56,495 bases of DNA from an uncultured bacterium (GCA_903870275.1 CAIQCK010000126.1:1-56495); one strand, 5' to 3'. Positions 41,371 to 49,521 are shown, counted from the first letter of the stretch. Translations and numbers: made by a program. Notes: generated by a model not told the origin, from the letters alone.

Positions 41371-43116
41371 TTACACGTCCGCCTTGTCCGAATCGCGGAC
41401 GACCGGTTTGACGCGCTGGGCTTCCTCACCCGTGTGCGGATGGCGCACCACGTTTTGGGCGCCCAGCTCGTTGATCGCCCACCACGACAGCTCGACGATT
41501 TCTTCGTCGGGCAAATCGCTGAAATTGGTTCGCACGGATTCGCCCTGTTCGCCGAGCCGCAGGAAATATTGCTCGATGATGTCGTCGTTGGCCGGACCCT
41601 TCTTGCCGGTGACGGATTTCGCGATCAGGCCCTTGTCCAACGCGAGCTTCCAGAATGTCGTCGCGGGATAGGCGGTGGTGAAGAACATCACCTCCGGCTT
41701 CAGATTCACCCGGCGGCAGAAATCCACGGTTTCCTCGACGGTCTTGCGCGTCTCGCCCGGCGAACCGATCATAAACGAGCAGTCGGCGTAGCCCAGGACG
41801 CGCTGCGTTTCCCGGATGGCCAGTTCCATTTTCTCGACCGTCTGTCCGCTCTTGTCTATGGATTTCAGAATCGTGGGACTGCCCGACTCGATGCCGTAAC
41901 CGGCCTGGCGCATGCCGGCCTCGCGGGCCAGTTCCAGCATGTGCGGCCGGCCATCGCGTTTGGCGCGCAGCACGTCGTCGGCGATGATGTTGGTGCGGCA
42001 GGAACCGCCCCACATGATTTCAAATCCATCCTGTTTTTTGCGCCGCAGGAGCTCCTCGCAAAACGCCTGCGCCCACCGGTAGTCGGTCATCATCAGGTCG
42101 TCGAGGAAGTGGATGTACACGAGGCCATACCGCTCTTTGAGGTATTGCATCTCGTCCACCACGGCGCGCGGACTGCGCAACCGATACAGCTTGCCCAGAT
42201 AAGCGGCGTAGCAGTAGTCGCACGCGCCCGCGGCGTAAGGGCAGCCGCGGGAGGCAATCATGGATTCGGAAAATTGATTGGGCGCCGCCGCGCCGCCGTC
42301 GAGCCACTTGGTTTTCCAGTTCAGGTGGCCGATGGGATTGAGTTTGTAAACGTCATCCACCGGCCAGGCCGAGCGCAACGGCCACGGCAGCCCGTCGAGA
42401 CCCGCCGCCTGGCCCTTGATGGACGGGCGCAGTTCGTTGCAGCGCACCTCCCATTCGCCCCGCCGGATTTCATGGCGATAGGCGATGGATTTCAGTCCTT
42501 CGAGCGACGCTTTCGTTTCCAAGCGATGCAACAGTTCGGAAATCGTGATTTCCCCCTCTTCGCGCACCGCCACGTCAATCGGCAGCCGCTGCACCATGAA
42601 CTCGGGCGCGCACGAGGCGATGCCGCCGCCCAAAACAATCGGCACGTCCGGGCAAACCCGCTTGCAAAGCAGGGCGATCTCCCGGATGCGCTTGTATTGC
42701 GTGATGATCCCGCCGATGCCGATGACATCCGGCTTGTCCTTCGACAGTTTCTCCACGATCTGCTGGTCAACCCAGGCGGAGAAATCCTTCCCCGGCTGCT
42801 GGACCGGCTGTTTGCGCGCCGCATTGATATCCAGCACGTCCACAGTGTGGCCGTCCATGGCGGCGACCGCGGCGACGTAACCCTGCCCGACGGGCATAAT
42901 GTTCGGATACGACCACTCGCGGATCGGCGGATTAATGAACAGCATGCGCAAGCCGTTCTTGCGAGCCGGAAAGGCACTGGCCGATTCCTCCGTGGTAAGC
43001 ACCGGCCAATGCGGATCGAGCACTTCGCCCGCCGGTCCGAAACGCTGATAAAACCGTTCAGGCGCGGCTGATCGTTTTCCGCTGCCGGAAATTGGGGTGG
43101 TTTTTTTTGTATCCAA
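41371..43116 (-). CDS. B12-binding-domain radical SAM protein with CX6CX2C cluster motif
   Basis: About 581 residues if it starts at TTG 43116 (GGAG 10 bp upstream), or 524 from ATG 42945. A cobalamin-binding-like domain (MLFINPPIREWSYPNIMPVGQGYVAAV in part, VLDINAARKQ, DVIGIGGIITQY, VLGGGIASCAPEF) is followed by a radical SAM barrel. The cluster motif reads RGCPYAAGACDYCY, C-x6-C-x2-C rather than C-x3-C-x2-C. YGIESGSPTILKSIDKSG and FMIGSPGETRKTVEETVDFC are typical of MiaB/BchE-like radical SAM domains. The usual DxHxxG cobalamin ligand is not obvious, so cofactor binding is uncertain. As first gene of the operon it may modify a sugar or lipid. Confidence 0.8.
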   Translation of the reverse strand: MDTKKTTPISGSGKRSAAPERFYQRFGPAGEVLDPHWPVLTTEESASAFPARKNGLRMLFINPPIREWSYPNIMPVGQGYVAAVAAMDGHTVDVLDINAARKQPVQQPGKDFSAWVDQQIVEKLSKDKPDVIGIGGIITQYKRIREIALLCKRVCPDVPIVLGGGIASCAPEFMVQRLPIDVAVREEGEITISELLHRLETKASLEGLKSIAYRHEIRRGEWEVRCNELRPSIKGQAAGLDGLPWPLRSAWPVDDVYKLNPIGHLNWKTKWLDGGAAAPNQFSESMIASRGCPYAAGACDYCYAAYLGKLYRLRSPRAVVDEMQYLKERYGLVYIHFLDDLMMTDYRWAQAFCEELLRRKKQDGFEIMWGGSCRTNIIADDVLRAKRDGRPHMLELAREAGMRQAGYGIESGSPTILKSIDKSGQTVEKMELAIRETQRVLGYADCSFMIGSPGETRKTVEETVDFCRRVNLKPEVMFFTTAYPATTFWKLALDKGLIAKSVTGKKGPANDDIIEQYFLRLGEQGESVRTNFSDLPDEEIVELSWWAINELGAQNVVRHPHTGEEAQRVKPVVRDSDKADV

Positions 43117-43690
43117 ATTCGTAATTCTCCGCCGTTCCACCGTATCATTGGGCCGGCGGAGTTCAAATTCAACCCGAAAACCGATGTTCTCCGTAGCGCC
43201 GGCATCCCTGCCGGCAGTTGGTGAAGCGCGACCGCGTGAAACGCGGCAAGCCTCCTTGGACGCGCTGTCGGCGCTGGCTGGAGCCAGCGATGGATGGGCA
43301 CAGCCGATGGCCGAAACGGCCGTCCACCAGCTCAATCATCAACCCCGGCCCCGTCTGCAAGGCCGCACGGCTGGCGTTTTCGGGTGCAAAATCGCACCTG
43401 AAGGCGTACACTCGCCGCAAGAGAAAGGAGACCCTCGACGAGATCATGAAACTGGCCAGGACGATCAACGAAACCCTGGCCCCAACAACTCCCCGCCACG
43501 CTCGTGCAGCCTCCCGTTTGGCGGTGGAAACCCGGTTGCAACGACACGGTGTGTTCACCACCTGTCAGAACACAAAAGTATCACCCAGTTTCCAGCTAAC
43601 AAACTCTCATAAATAGATGGTCGGCACAGGGTGGCAGCAGCGTATTGCAGACGGTGTAAAATAATATGTCGAGAGTCTGGAGTTGATCCC
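43117..43690. other. Intergenic region between radical SAM operon and PQQ gene
   Basis: This 574 bp region holds the divergent control sequences of the glycan operon and the PQQ-like gene. An open frame at 43218-43616 (plus, 132 codons) has no recognisable domain and an atypical Arg/Lys-rich translation, so it was not called. A small perfect hairpin is at 43198-43215 and a REP-like copy is at 43666-43694. No clear promoter was identified. Confidence 0.5.
43198..43215. repeat. Hairpin GCCGGCA-TCCC-TGCCGGC
   Basis: A perfect 7 bp inverted repeat with a 4-base loop in the region upstream of the radical SAM gene, inside GTAGCGCCGGCATCCCTGCC. It looks like a member of a palindromic intergenic repeat family, judged from memory of related genomes. 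Confidence 0.6.
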
Positions 43691-43694
43691 ATGA
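43666..43694. repeat. REP-like repeat, degenerate copy
   Basis: ATGTCGAGAGTCTGGAGTTG and the following ATCCCATGA resemble the palindromic copy at 45566-45595 with a few changes. The end of this copy supplies the ATG of the PQQ-like gene at 43691. Here the palindrome is broken. Confidence 0.6.
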
Positions 43695-45484
43695 GGAGAA
43701 TGATGATTCTTTGCGCCGGCGTGCTCTTTGCGGCCGGGGCGTGTGTGGTTAGTGCCAAAGACTGGCCGGAGTGGTGCGGGCAAGCCTCGCGCAACATGGC
43801 AGCCACGAGCGATCAGCGGCTGCCGGATTCGGTTGATTGCGGCGAGCAAAACAATGCGGGCGAGGTGGACCTGCAAACGACGAAGAATGTCAAGTGGGTT
43901 GCCAGGATTGGCCGCCGCACCACCGGCAGCCCCGTGGTAAGCCGGGGCCGGGTGTTTATCGGGACAGTCCTGGAAGACGGAAGCGAGGCCTGTTTCCTGT
44001 GCCTCGACGAAAAGACCGGCAGCCTGCTCGGCACGTTTATTTGTCCCCGGCCTTCCAGAGGAGACAAGCTGGAAAGCTGGGCCATCAGTTCAACCCCCAC
44101 GGTTGAAGAGGATCGGCTGTATTTTGTGAGTCCCTATCAGGAAGCGATGTGTGTTGACCTGAAAATACTTCTGGGCAACCGCGGTCAGGACAAACCGCCA
44201 TCCGCGGGAACAGACAAGACAGCCGTCGCGCAGCTATCCCTGAAGAGCATCGTCTGGCGATATGACATGCCCGAAAAGCTCAAGGCGTATTATCACCATA
44301 CGGCAAGTTCCTCTGTCCTGGTCCACGGGGACTATGTCTATGTCTGCACGGGCAATGGGCGCTCCTGGGTTCCCGGGCGGATACCCTACAATCCGCTGGC
44401 CCCCAGCCTGATCGTATTCCACAAGATGACGGGACAACTCGTCGCGCGCGATGACGAACAGATGGGAGAGCGGCTTTACCGCGGGCAATACACATCGCCG
44501 TCCCTTGGCATGGTGAACGGAAAGGCTCAGATCCTCTTTGCCACGGGAACCGGCGTTTGTTACGCATTCGAGCCGGTGGATCCCAAGGCACGTGTCGAGC
44601 CGAACCGTTGGATGACCACGAGCCTGCGCGGGCCCATTGTGTATTTCATCAATGTCAAAGAAAAGGACACCGCCGGGCTTTCAATAGAGGACTACGCCCG
44701 TGTCAAAGACAAGGACACCGGCGGGCTTTCGCCATCGGACTACGCCCGATCCATCAACCTGCTTTCGACCCTGCCCAAGCCCGCGCTTCCGCTGGAGTTC
44801 CGATTTTCGTTGGGACTGCCGGCCGTGACGCCCATCGATGTCATTCCGACGGCCAGCGTCCCGGACGTGCCTGTTCTAAAGAAGATATGGTCGTTCGATT
44901 GTATTCCGGCGGAGTATAAGAAGCTCCCTTTCTACCCGCGTCAAAGCAAGGGGGATGGCCGCGGGCATCCCTGCGACATCATCGGCACGCCGGTCTTCCA
45001 TAACAATCGTGTGTATATAGCGATTGGCGGCGATCCCAATCACGGCGGAAGGGACTGCAAGGGAAGGGTTGTCTGCATCGATGCCACCCAGACCGGCGAC
45101 GTCACGGAGAAGGCCCGGATCTGGTCATACGATGCCTTGAATCAGAGCGTCTCCACCGTGGCGGTGGCCGACGGCCTGGTGTTTGTTGTGGACAATGCGT
45201 TCACGGTGCATTGCCTGGATGCCGACAGCGGCCATTGTTACTGGACCCATTCTGTCCGGCACAACGCCACGTGCTTCAGTTCGCCGCTCGTCGCGGATGG
45301 GAAGGTGTATATCGAGAAAACCATTTTGTCGGCGACCCGGAAACTTCAATTGCTCGACGGCATCAAGAACAGTCAGCACACGGATTACAGCAGCCATTCT
45401 GCTGCCAACGGGGTGGTGTATACCGTTATCGGGAAGCGTCTGTGGGCGATATGCAACAAACCCAATCAGAAAACGGAGAGGTGA
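43691..45484 (+). CDS. Exported PQQ-like beta-propeller protein
   Basis: A 597-residue protein with a signal peptide (MRRMMILCAGVLFAAGACVVS; the Cys makes a lipoprotein possible but not clear). The rest is a beta-propeller of PQQ/quinoprotein type: LCLDEKTGSLLGTF, YFVSPYQEAMCVDL, YVYVCTGNGRSW, VVCIDATQTGDV, and VHCLDADSGHCYWTHS are successive blade strands. It resembles alcohol dehydrogenase-type propellers but lacks an obvious quinone site, so a binding or structural role is more likely. An in-frame 16-residue tandem duplication is at 44654-44749. TGGAG precedes ATG 43691. It lies between two REP-like copies. Confidence 0.75.
   Translation: MRRMMILCAGVLFAAGACVVSAKDWPEWCGQASRNMAATSDQRLPDSVDCGEQNNAGEVDLQTTKNVKWVARIGRRTTGSPVVSRGRVFIGTVLEDGSEACFLCLDEKTGSLLGTFICPRPSRGDKLESWAISSTPTVEEDRLYFVSPYQEAMCVDLKILLGNRGQDKPPSAGTDKTAVAQLSLKSIVWRYDMPEKLKAYYHHTASSSVLVHGDYVYVCTGNGRSWVPGRIPYNPLAPSLIVFHKMTGQLVARDDEQMGERLYRGQYTSPSLGMVNGKAQILFATGTGVCYAFEPVDPKARVEPNRWMTTSLRGPIVYFINVKEKDTAGLSIEDYARVKDKDTGGLSPSDYARSINLLSTLPKPALPLEFRFSLGLPAVTPIDVIPTASVPDVPVLKKIWSFDCIPAEYKKLPFYPRQSKGDGRGHPCDIIGTPVFHNNRVYIAIGGDPNHGGRDCKGRVVCIDATQTGDVTEKARIWSYDALNQSVSTVAVADGLVFVVDNAFTVHCLDADSGHCYWTHSVRHNATCFSSPLVADGKVYIEKTILSATRKLQLLDGIKNSQHTDYSSHSAANGVVYTVIGKRLWAICNKPNQKTER
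44654..44749 (+). repeat. In-frame 48 bp tandem duplication
   Basis: Two 48 bp units follow directly (44654-44701, 44702-44749). They encode VKEKDTAGLSIEDYAR and VKDKDTGGLSPSDYAR. The frame is kept, so it adds 16 residues in a surface loop between propeller blades. Confidence 0.85.
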
Positions 45485-45570
45485 TGATCTGGGGGCGGAA
45501 CGGTTGGAGCGGCAAGCGATGCAAGCCAAGGCGTTGGCAGAAAAGCGCGCGAGACTAAAACAACATGTCA

Positions 45571-45598
45571 AGAGTCATGGAGTTGACCCCATGACTCT
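45571..45598. repeat. REP-like palindrome, 10 bp arms
   Basis: AGAGTCATGG (45571-45580) and CCATGACTCT (45589-45598) are perfect complements around an 8-base loop AGTTGACC. It lies after the PQQ-like gene and before the convergent DUF1080 gene. It is like the REP sequences mobilised by RAYT transposases; no RAYT gene is in the window. It could also terminate transcription. Confidence 0.7.
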
Positions 45599-45639
45599 CT
45601 TTCGCCGGATTGCGGCGAGACGCGCAAGAAGCCTTGACG

Positions 45640-46269
45640 CTAATCCTGAATCTCGATCTCTTTGAATTGCACCTCCATCACACAGCCGGCGTGCATCTGG
45701 AGAGCAAAATGGCCTTCGGGCCGGCCGGGGTCGTTCTTAAGTTCGGTGCTCTGGATGCCGTTGACATGCACGACGATGTGGCCGCCGTGGGCGGCAATGG
45801 TCATGTCGTTCCAGTCGTCGGGCTTGAGGTATTTCTTCTCATCCTCGGCAGCCGGTTTCGCGGGAATCCACTTGCGGCCGTAACTCTCGTAGATGCCGCC
45901 GGTGCCGGTGTTGGGCGGGCCGACTTGGATTTGCAGGCCATGGGCTTTCTCCGGTGGCTCGATGATTGTGCGGATGTAGAAGCCGCTGTCGCCAGTCAGG
46001 CACTTGAACTTGAACCGCACGGTGAAATCTCCGAACGGCTTGTCGCTGACCAGCAAGCCGTAGAGTTTCTCCTTGTTGGCCCGGCCGACAAACGAGCCGT
46101 TTTCGACCGTCCACTTGCCATCGCCAACGGGGTGCCAGCCGTTGAGCGTCTTGCCGTCCATCAATGGCTTCCATGAGGATTTCTCGGCGGCATCTGCCGC
46201 CAACAACGTCGGGCAGGCGATGGTGGAAAGAATCAGTCCGGTAATCAGCAGGCTTCGCAGTGTTTTCAC
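45640..46269 (-). CDS. Exported DUF1080 protein
   Basis: A 209-residue protein. A signal peptide (VKTLRSLLITGLILSTIACPTLLA, beginning at a GTG) is followed by one DUF1080 domain: WKPLMDGKTLNGWHPVGDGKWTVENGSFVG, FTVRFKFKCLTGDSGFYIRT, DDWNDMTIAAHGGHIVVHVNG and GHFALQMHAGC. GTG 46269 is chosen because GAGGAG is 5 bp upstream and the signal peptide starts there. Probably a carbohydrate-acting or carbohydrate-binding protein outside the cytoplasm. It is convergent with the PQQ-like gene. Confidence 0.85.
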   Translation of the reverse strand: MKTLRSLLITGLILSTIACPTLLAADAAEKSSWKPLMDGKTLNGWHPVGDGKWTVENGSFVGRANKEKLYGLLVSDKPFGDFTVRFKFKCLTGDSGFYIRTIIEPPEKAHGLQIQVGPPNTGTGGIYESYGRKWIPAKPAAEDEKKYLKPDDWNDMTIAAHGGHIVVHVNGIQSTELKNDPGRPEGHFALQMHAGCVMEVQFKEIEIQD

Positions 46270-46526
46270 AGGTTCTCCTCTCGTTTTTCTCCTCACCGAT
46301 TCTCGCAGATTGGGTGTCTGTGAATCAAGACCAACCTGACATCACACCGGGAATCGGTCCGAAGGACGAATGACATATAGAGCGCTAATCTGCTCCGGTT
46401 TGTCAAAGCTTTGCGGTGGCGGCCAAGTCGCGTCCACTGTCAGCGTCGCCGTCGGGTCGAGGCTTGCCGTGCACGCGTAGACGCCGGCAGGATCGTTGCC
46501 GCTGGGTTTGGCGCCGTTTCAGACGA

Positions 46527-46741
46527 CAATGCAGCCACGGAGTGGCGGCCAGAAAATAGGCCACGGCGCCAGCTGTGGGTGGGAGATGGAAAAATCCGCC
46601 AAGCCCCGGATGGGGCGACAGAAAAGCACCCGCGCCCGTCCAATCCTTTTCTGCCGCCCCTGCCGGGGCTAATTGGGCTTATCTCATCCCAACCCACGGC
46701 TGCGCCGTGGGCTACTGTCTGCCGTCGCTCCGCGACTATTG
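46527..46741. repeat. About 215 bp three-tier inverted repeat
   Basis: Three nested pairs face each other: 46527-46548 with 46722-46741; 46557-46580 with 46692-46714 (CCACGGCGCCAGCTGTGGGT against ACCCACGGCTGCGCCGTGGG); and 46603-46625 with 46647-46669 (GCCCCGGATGGGGCGACAG against CTGCCGCCCCTGCCGGGGC). The inner pair matches at about 20 of 23 positions. From memory, elements of just this makeup are scattered in planctomycete and verrucomicrobial genomes. Confidence 0.75.
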
Positions 46742-46790
46742 ACCGTCCCAACCAGCCGGACGCGCCCTCCAAAAAGACAGTAAATTTCTC

Positions 46791-46831
46791 TTGACATAAT
46801 AGTGATTTTATCTATATTGTCCCGCGACAAT
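46791..46831 (+). promoter_or_regulatory. Sigma70-type promoter with palindromic operator
   Basis: TTGACA (46791-46796) and TATATT (46813-46818) are separated by 16 bp in an AT-rich stretch that stands out from its GC-rich surroundings. A perfect palindrome ATTGTC-CCGC-GACAAT (46816-46831) begins inside the -10 box and covers the likely start of transcription, the classic place for a repressor site. The transcript would run towards rpsA. No adjacent regulator gene is present. Confidence 0.6.
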
Positions 46832-47111
46832 GAAACGCAGCGTCGTGCGAGCGCGGGGAGTCCCGCTGGAGGCCCCCAACGCGGTCGGGGGCGCCATCTG
46901 GCGCTCCCGGAAACAATCCACGGATTTCACGGATTTCACGGAATGTTCGGAAAAGTCCAAGGCGGCGTCAAGCCGCCGGACGCCGGCGGGGCCGATGGCG
47001 GCCCATTTGGAGGGCACGCCGTCTTGGAGCCGGGTGGTGGTGGGCGGGCAATCGCCCCCATGGACGGCCAGAGCCGGCGGCGGGCCGGTTTTCCTCCCGG
47101 AAATCATATAC

Positions 47112-47131
47112 GTTCGTTTTTCAAAACGAAC
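47112..47131. repeat. Hairpin GTTCGTTTT-TC-AAAACGAAC
   Basis: A perfect 9 bp inverted repeat with a 2-base loop, with ATAT on both outer sides. It may pause or end transcripts from the promoter at 46791, but the stem is AT-rich and no T-tract follows. Confidence 0.6.
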
Positions 47132-47351
47132 CCATATGACGGCTCCCGGCAAAACTGGAAAACTTCGTTTTTCCGAAGGAATCCGGGTGTTTCGATGTCC
47201 GGGAACCAGGGAATCAAATAGCTTTTTTACGAAACGAAGCCAAATGAAAGGCGACAGCCGGCTGGAGCCGGGTCTCCGCAAGCCATCTCCTTTGCCAGTG
47301 CCACCGGTGGTGTTTGGAATTCCGGCTTCAGCCGGTTTGCGCTCAAGCTGC

Positions 47352-47406
47352 CAGTTCAGTCAAACCCCGGTCCAAGTCAGTCAAAGCCAGTCCAAGCCAG
47401 TCAAAG
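47352..47406. repeat. Array A of 10 bp repeats (AAGCCAGTC type)
   Basis: Units such as CAAGTCAGTC, AAAGCCAGTC, CAAGCCAGTC and AAAG follow with a 10 bp period, preceded by weaker units. A 10 bp period is not a multiple of three, so it is not coding, but equals about one helical turn. Confidence 0.7.
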
Positions 47407-47435
47407 TGAAACCGACCCACAAAGAATTTCAACTT

Positions 47436-47502
47436 GATCCGGCCAGATCCGACCCAATCCGACCTGACCCGACTAGATTCGCCAAATCCGACCAAATCCG
47501 GG
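47436..47502. repeat. Array B of 10 bp repeats (ATCCGACC type)
   Basis: GATCCGGCCA, GATCCGACCC, AATCCGACCT, GACCCGACTA, GATTCGCCAA, ATCCGACCAA and ATCCGGGTGA give about seven units with 10 bp period, 30 bp after array A. Confidence 0.7.
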
Positions 47503-47594
47503 TGAATTTGACCATATGAAACCCGTGGCACATTGCAAATGCACGATGGTTGTGGCGGCGCCAAAAGTCGTCCCGCAGGGAGGCAAAAAACCCC

Positions 47595-47623
47595 TTGCGT
47601 TTGGCGGCGGGGCGGCTTATATA
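47595..47623 (+). promoter_or_regulatory. Likely rpsA promoter
   Basis: TTGCGT (47595-47600) and TATATA (47618-47623) are 17 bp apart. A start near 47630 would give a 5' leader of about 145 bases for rpsA. The leader ends without a Shine-Dalgarno sequence. Confidence 0.5.
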
Positions 47624-47774
47624 CGCGCTCCTTTTTCCGCCGTCCGTGGTCGGGTGGCGAGAGCGGCAAAACGCCGCGGCTGGAGCCAAAAGGAACAAAA
47701 ACAACGTAAGATAGAAAGTCGTATCACCGCCTCTCAGGCACGCCCCGTTGCGGCGCGTGGTCGTATCCCCCCGT

Positions 47775-49493
47775 ATGCCAACTGACAAGGAAAAGTCCAA
47801 GTCCACTCACCCCATGCACGAGCTGTTCGCGAAAAGCGCCCCGATCATCAAGGAAGGCAGCGTCGTCAAGGGTCGTATCATCGAAATTCGTTCCGACGCC
47901 GTCGTCGTGGACATCGGTTACAAGAGCGAAGGCAACATCCCCTCGCACGAATTTATTGATCCCGAGGCCATTCACGTTGGCGACGAGATCGAAGTACTGC
48001 TGGAGAAACTCGAGGATGAAGAAGGCACCGTCGTGCTTTCTTACGAGAAGGCCGAAGCCAAGAAGAACTGGGACCGCATCATCGTCATTTGCAACGAAGG
48101 CGGCACGGTTTCCGGCAAGGTCAAGGCCGTGGTCAAGGGCGGTTTGATCGTCAACATCGGCGTCGAGGCGTTTTTGCCGGCGTCGCAGGTGGACGTGATT
48201 CCGCCGAGAGACATCCAGGCCATGATCGGCCAGACCATCGAGTGCAAGGTCGTCAAGATCAACCAGGACCGGCACAACATCGTCCTGTCCCGCCGCGAGT
48301 TGATCGAGCAGCAGCGCAACGAAAAGCGCAAGAAGCTCTTCACTGAATTGCAGCCCGGCATGGTGGTCCATGGCCAGGTCAAGAACATCACCGACTTCGG
48401 CGCGTTTATTGATTTGGACGGTCTCGACGGCTTGCTCCACATCACCGACATGAGCTGGGGCCGCATCAATCACCCCAACGAGGTTTGCAAGGTCGGCGAC
48501 ATGCTGGAGGTGGTCGTCCTCGACGTGAACCGCGAGAAGGAGCGTGTCTCGCTCGGCTTGAAGCAGCGCACGCCCGATCCGTGGGACAGCATCGAGAACA
48601 AGTATCCCGTCGGCATGAAGGTCAAGGGCAAGGTCGTCAACATCGTGCCCTACGGCGCGTTCGTGGAACTGGAGGAAGGCGTCGAGGGCCTCGTCCACGT
48701 CAGCGAACTGTCCTGGACCAAGCGCATTGCGCGGCCCAGCGACGTGCTGGCCGTCGGCGATCTCGTCGAGGCAGTCGTGCTGCAGATTGCGCGCGACGAC
48801 AAGAAAATCTCGCTCGGCATCCGCCAGCTCGAACCGAACCCGTGGAGCAAGGTGGCCGAGAAATACAAGACCGGCACCCATGTCAGCGGCGTGGTCCGCA
48901 ACCTCACCAGCTACGGCGCGTTTGTTGAGATCGAGGAAGGCATTGACGGCATGGTCCACGTCAGCGACATGAGCTGGACGCGGAAGATCAACCATCCCAG
49001 CGAGCTGCTCAAGAAGGGCGACAAGGTGGACGCGATCGTTCTCGAAGTGGACGGCGCGCAGCAGCGCATTTCGCTCGGCCTCAAGCAGCTCGCCGACGAT
49101 CCGTGGAAGTTGATCGAGAAGAAATACAAGGTCGGCGACATTGTCGAGGGCAAGGTCACCAAGCTCGCCAGCTTTGGCGCGTTTGTCCAGTTGCAGGATG
49201 ACATTGACGGCCTGGTCCACATCAGCCAGGTCAGCGAAGATCACGTCGAGAAAATCAAGACCGTGCTCAAGGTGGGCGACCAGGTTCGCGCCCGCGTCAT
49301 CAAGATTGACGGCAACGAGCGCCGCATCGGCCTCTCCATCAAGGCGGCCAACTACAACGCCGAGCAGCTTGAAGCGGCCCGCGAGGAGTTCGACAAACTC
49401 AAGCCCGGCGAAGACATGGTCGGACTCGGCGAAGCCTTCGAGGAAGCCGAAAAGAAACAAGAGGAAGACAAGAAGGGCGACGAGAAGAAGTAG
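47775..49493 (+). CDS. rpsA: 30S ribosomal protein S1
   Basis: A 572-residue protein with six S1 RNA-binding domains. Domains 1-2 are divergent (GSVVKGRIIEIRSDAVVVDIGYKSEG; GGTVSGKVKAVVKGGLIVNIGVEAFLPASQVD) and domains 3-6 are clear (VVHGQVKNITDFGAFIDL; VKGKVVNIVPYGAFVEL; VSGVVRNLTSYGAFVEI; VEGKVTKLASFGAFVQL). S1 binds mRNA leaders at the 30S subunit. The C-terminus is an acidic/lysine tail (EEAEKKQEEDKKGDEKK). ATG 47775 is preferred over TTG 47748; no SD is seen, as is known for rpsA of other bacteria, whose translation S1 itself controls. An intrinsic terminator follows. Confidence 0.96.
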   Translation: MPTDKEKSKSTHPMHELFAKSAPIIKEGSVVKGRIIEIRSDAVVVDIGYKSEGNIPSHEFIDPEAIHVGDEIEVLLEKLEDEEGTVVLSYEKAEAKKNWDRIIVICNEGGTVSGKVKAVVKGGLIVNIGVEAFLPASQVDVIPPRDIQAMIGQTIECKVVKINQDRHNIVLSRRELIEQQRNEKRKKLFTELQPGMVVHGQVKNITDFGAFIDLDGLDGLLHITDMSWGRINHPNEVCKVGDMLEVVVLDVNREKERVSLGLKQRTPDPWDSIENKYPVGMKVKGKVVNIVPYGAFVELEEGVEGLVHVSELSWTKRIARPSDVLAVGDLVEAVVLQIARDDKKISLGIRQLEPNPWSKVAEKYKTGTHVSGVVRNLTSYGAFVEIEEGIDGMVHVSDMSWTRKINHPSELLKKGDKVDAIVLEVDGAQQRISLGLKQLADDPWKLIEKKYKVGDIVEGKVTKLASFGAFVQLQDDIDGLVHISQVSEDHVEKIKTVLKVGDQVRARVIKIDGNERRIGLSIKAANYNAEQLEAAREEFDKLKPGEDMVGLGEAFEEAEKKQEEDKKGDEKK

Positions 49494-49521
49494 TCGTTCT
49501 CCTTATATAATTAAGGTATCG

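Larger units (their letters stand above)
46297..47774. other. Long gene-poor interval before rpsA
   Basis: About 1.48 kb without a convincing protein gene. It contains a three-tier inverted repeat (46527-46741), a near-consensus promoter with a palindrome (46791-46831), the repeat CACGGATTT, an AT-rich hairpin (47112-47131), two 10 bp repeat arrays and the likely rpsA promoter. An open frame from ATG 46830 to 47519 reads low-complexity, repeat-derived protein and is not called as a gene. A non-coding transcript from the 46791 promoter is possible. Confidence 0.6.

Noticed and set aside
43218..43616. 132-codon plus-strand frame in the gap before the PQQ gene
   Set aside because: No recognisable content, no ribosome binding site, composition unlike neighbours; perhaps an old fragment.
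47352..47502. CRISPR array
   Set aside because: Units are 10 bp with no spacers and no cas genes nearby.
46830..47519. 229-codon frame directly behind the strong promoter
   Set aside because: Its translation is derived from intergenic repeats (STDFTDFT and 10 bp arrays), has no domain and no ribosome binding site.
47724..49460. 578-codon minus-strand open frame
   Set aside because: Antisense of rpsA; its regular repeats only mirror the S1 domains.
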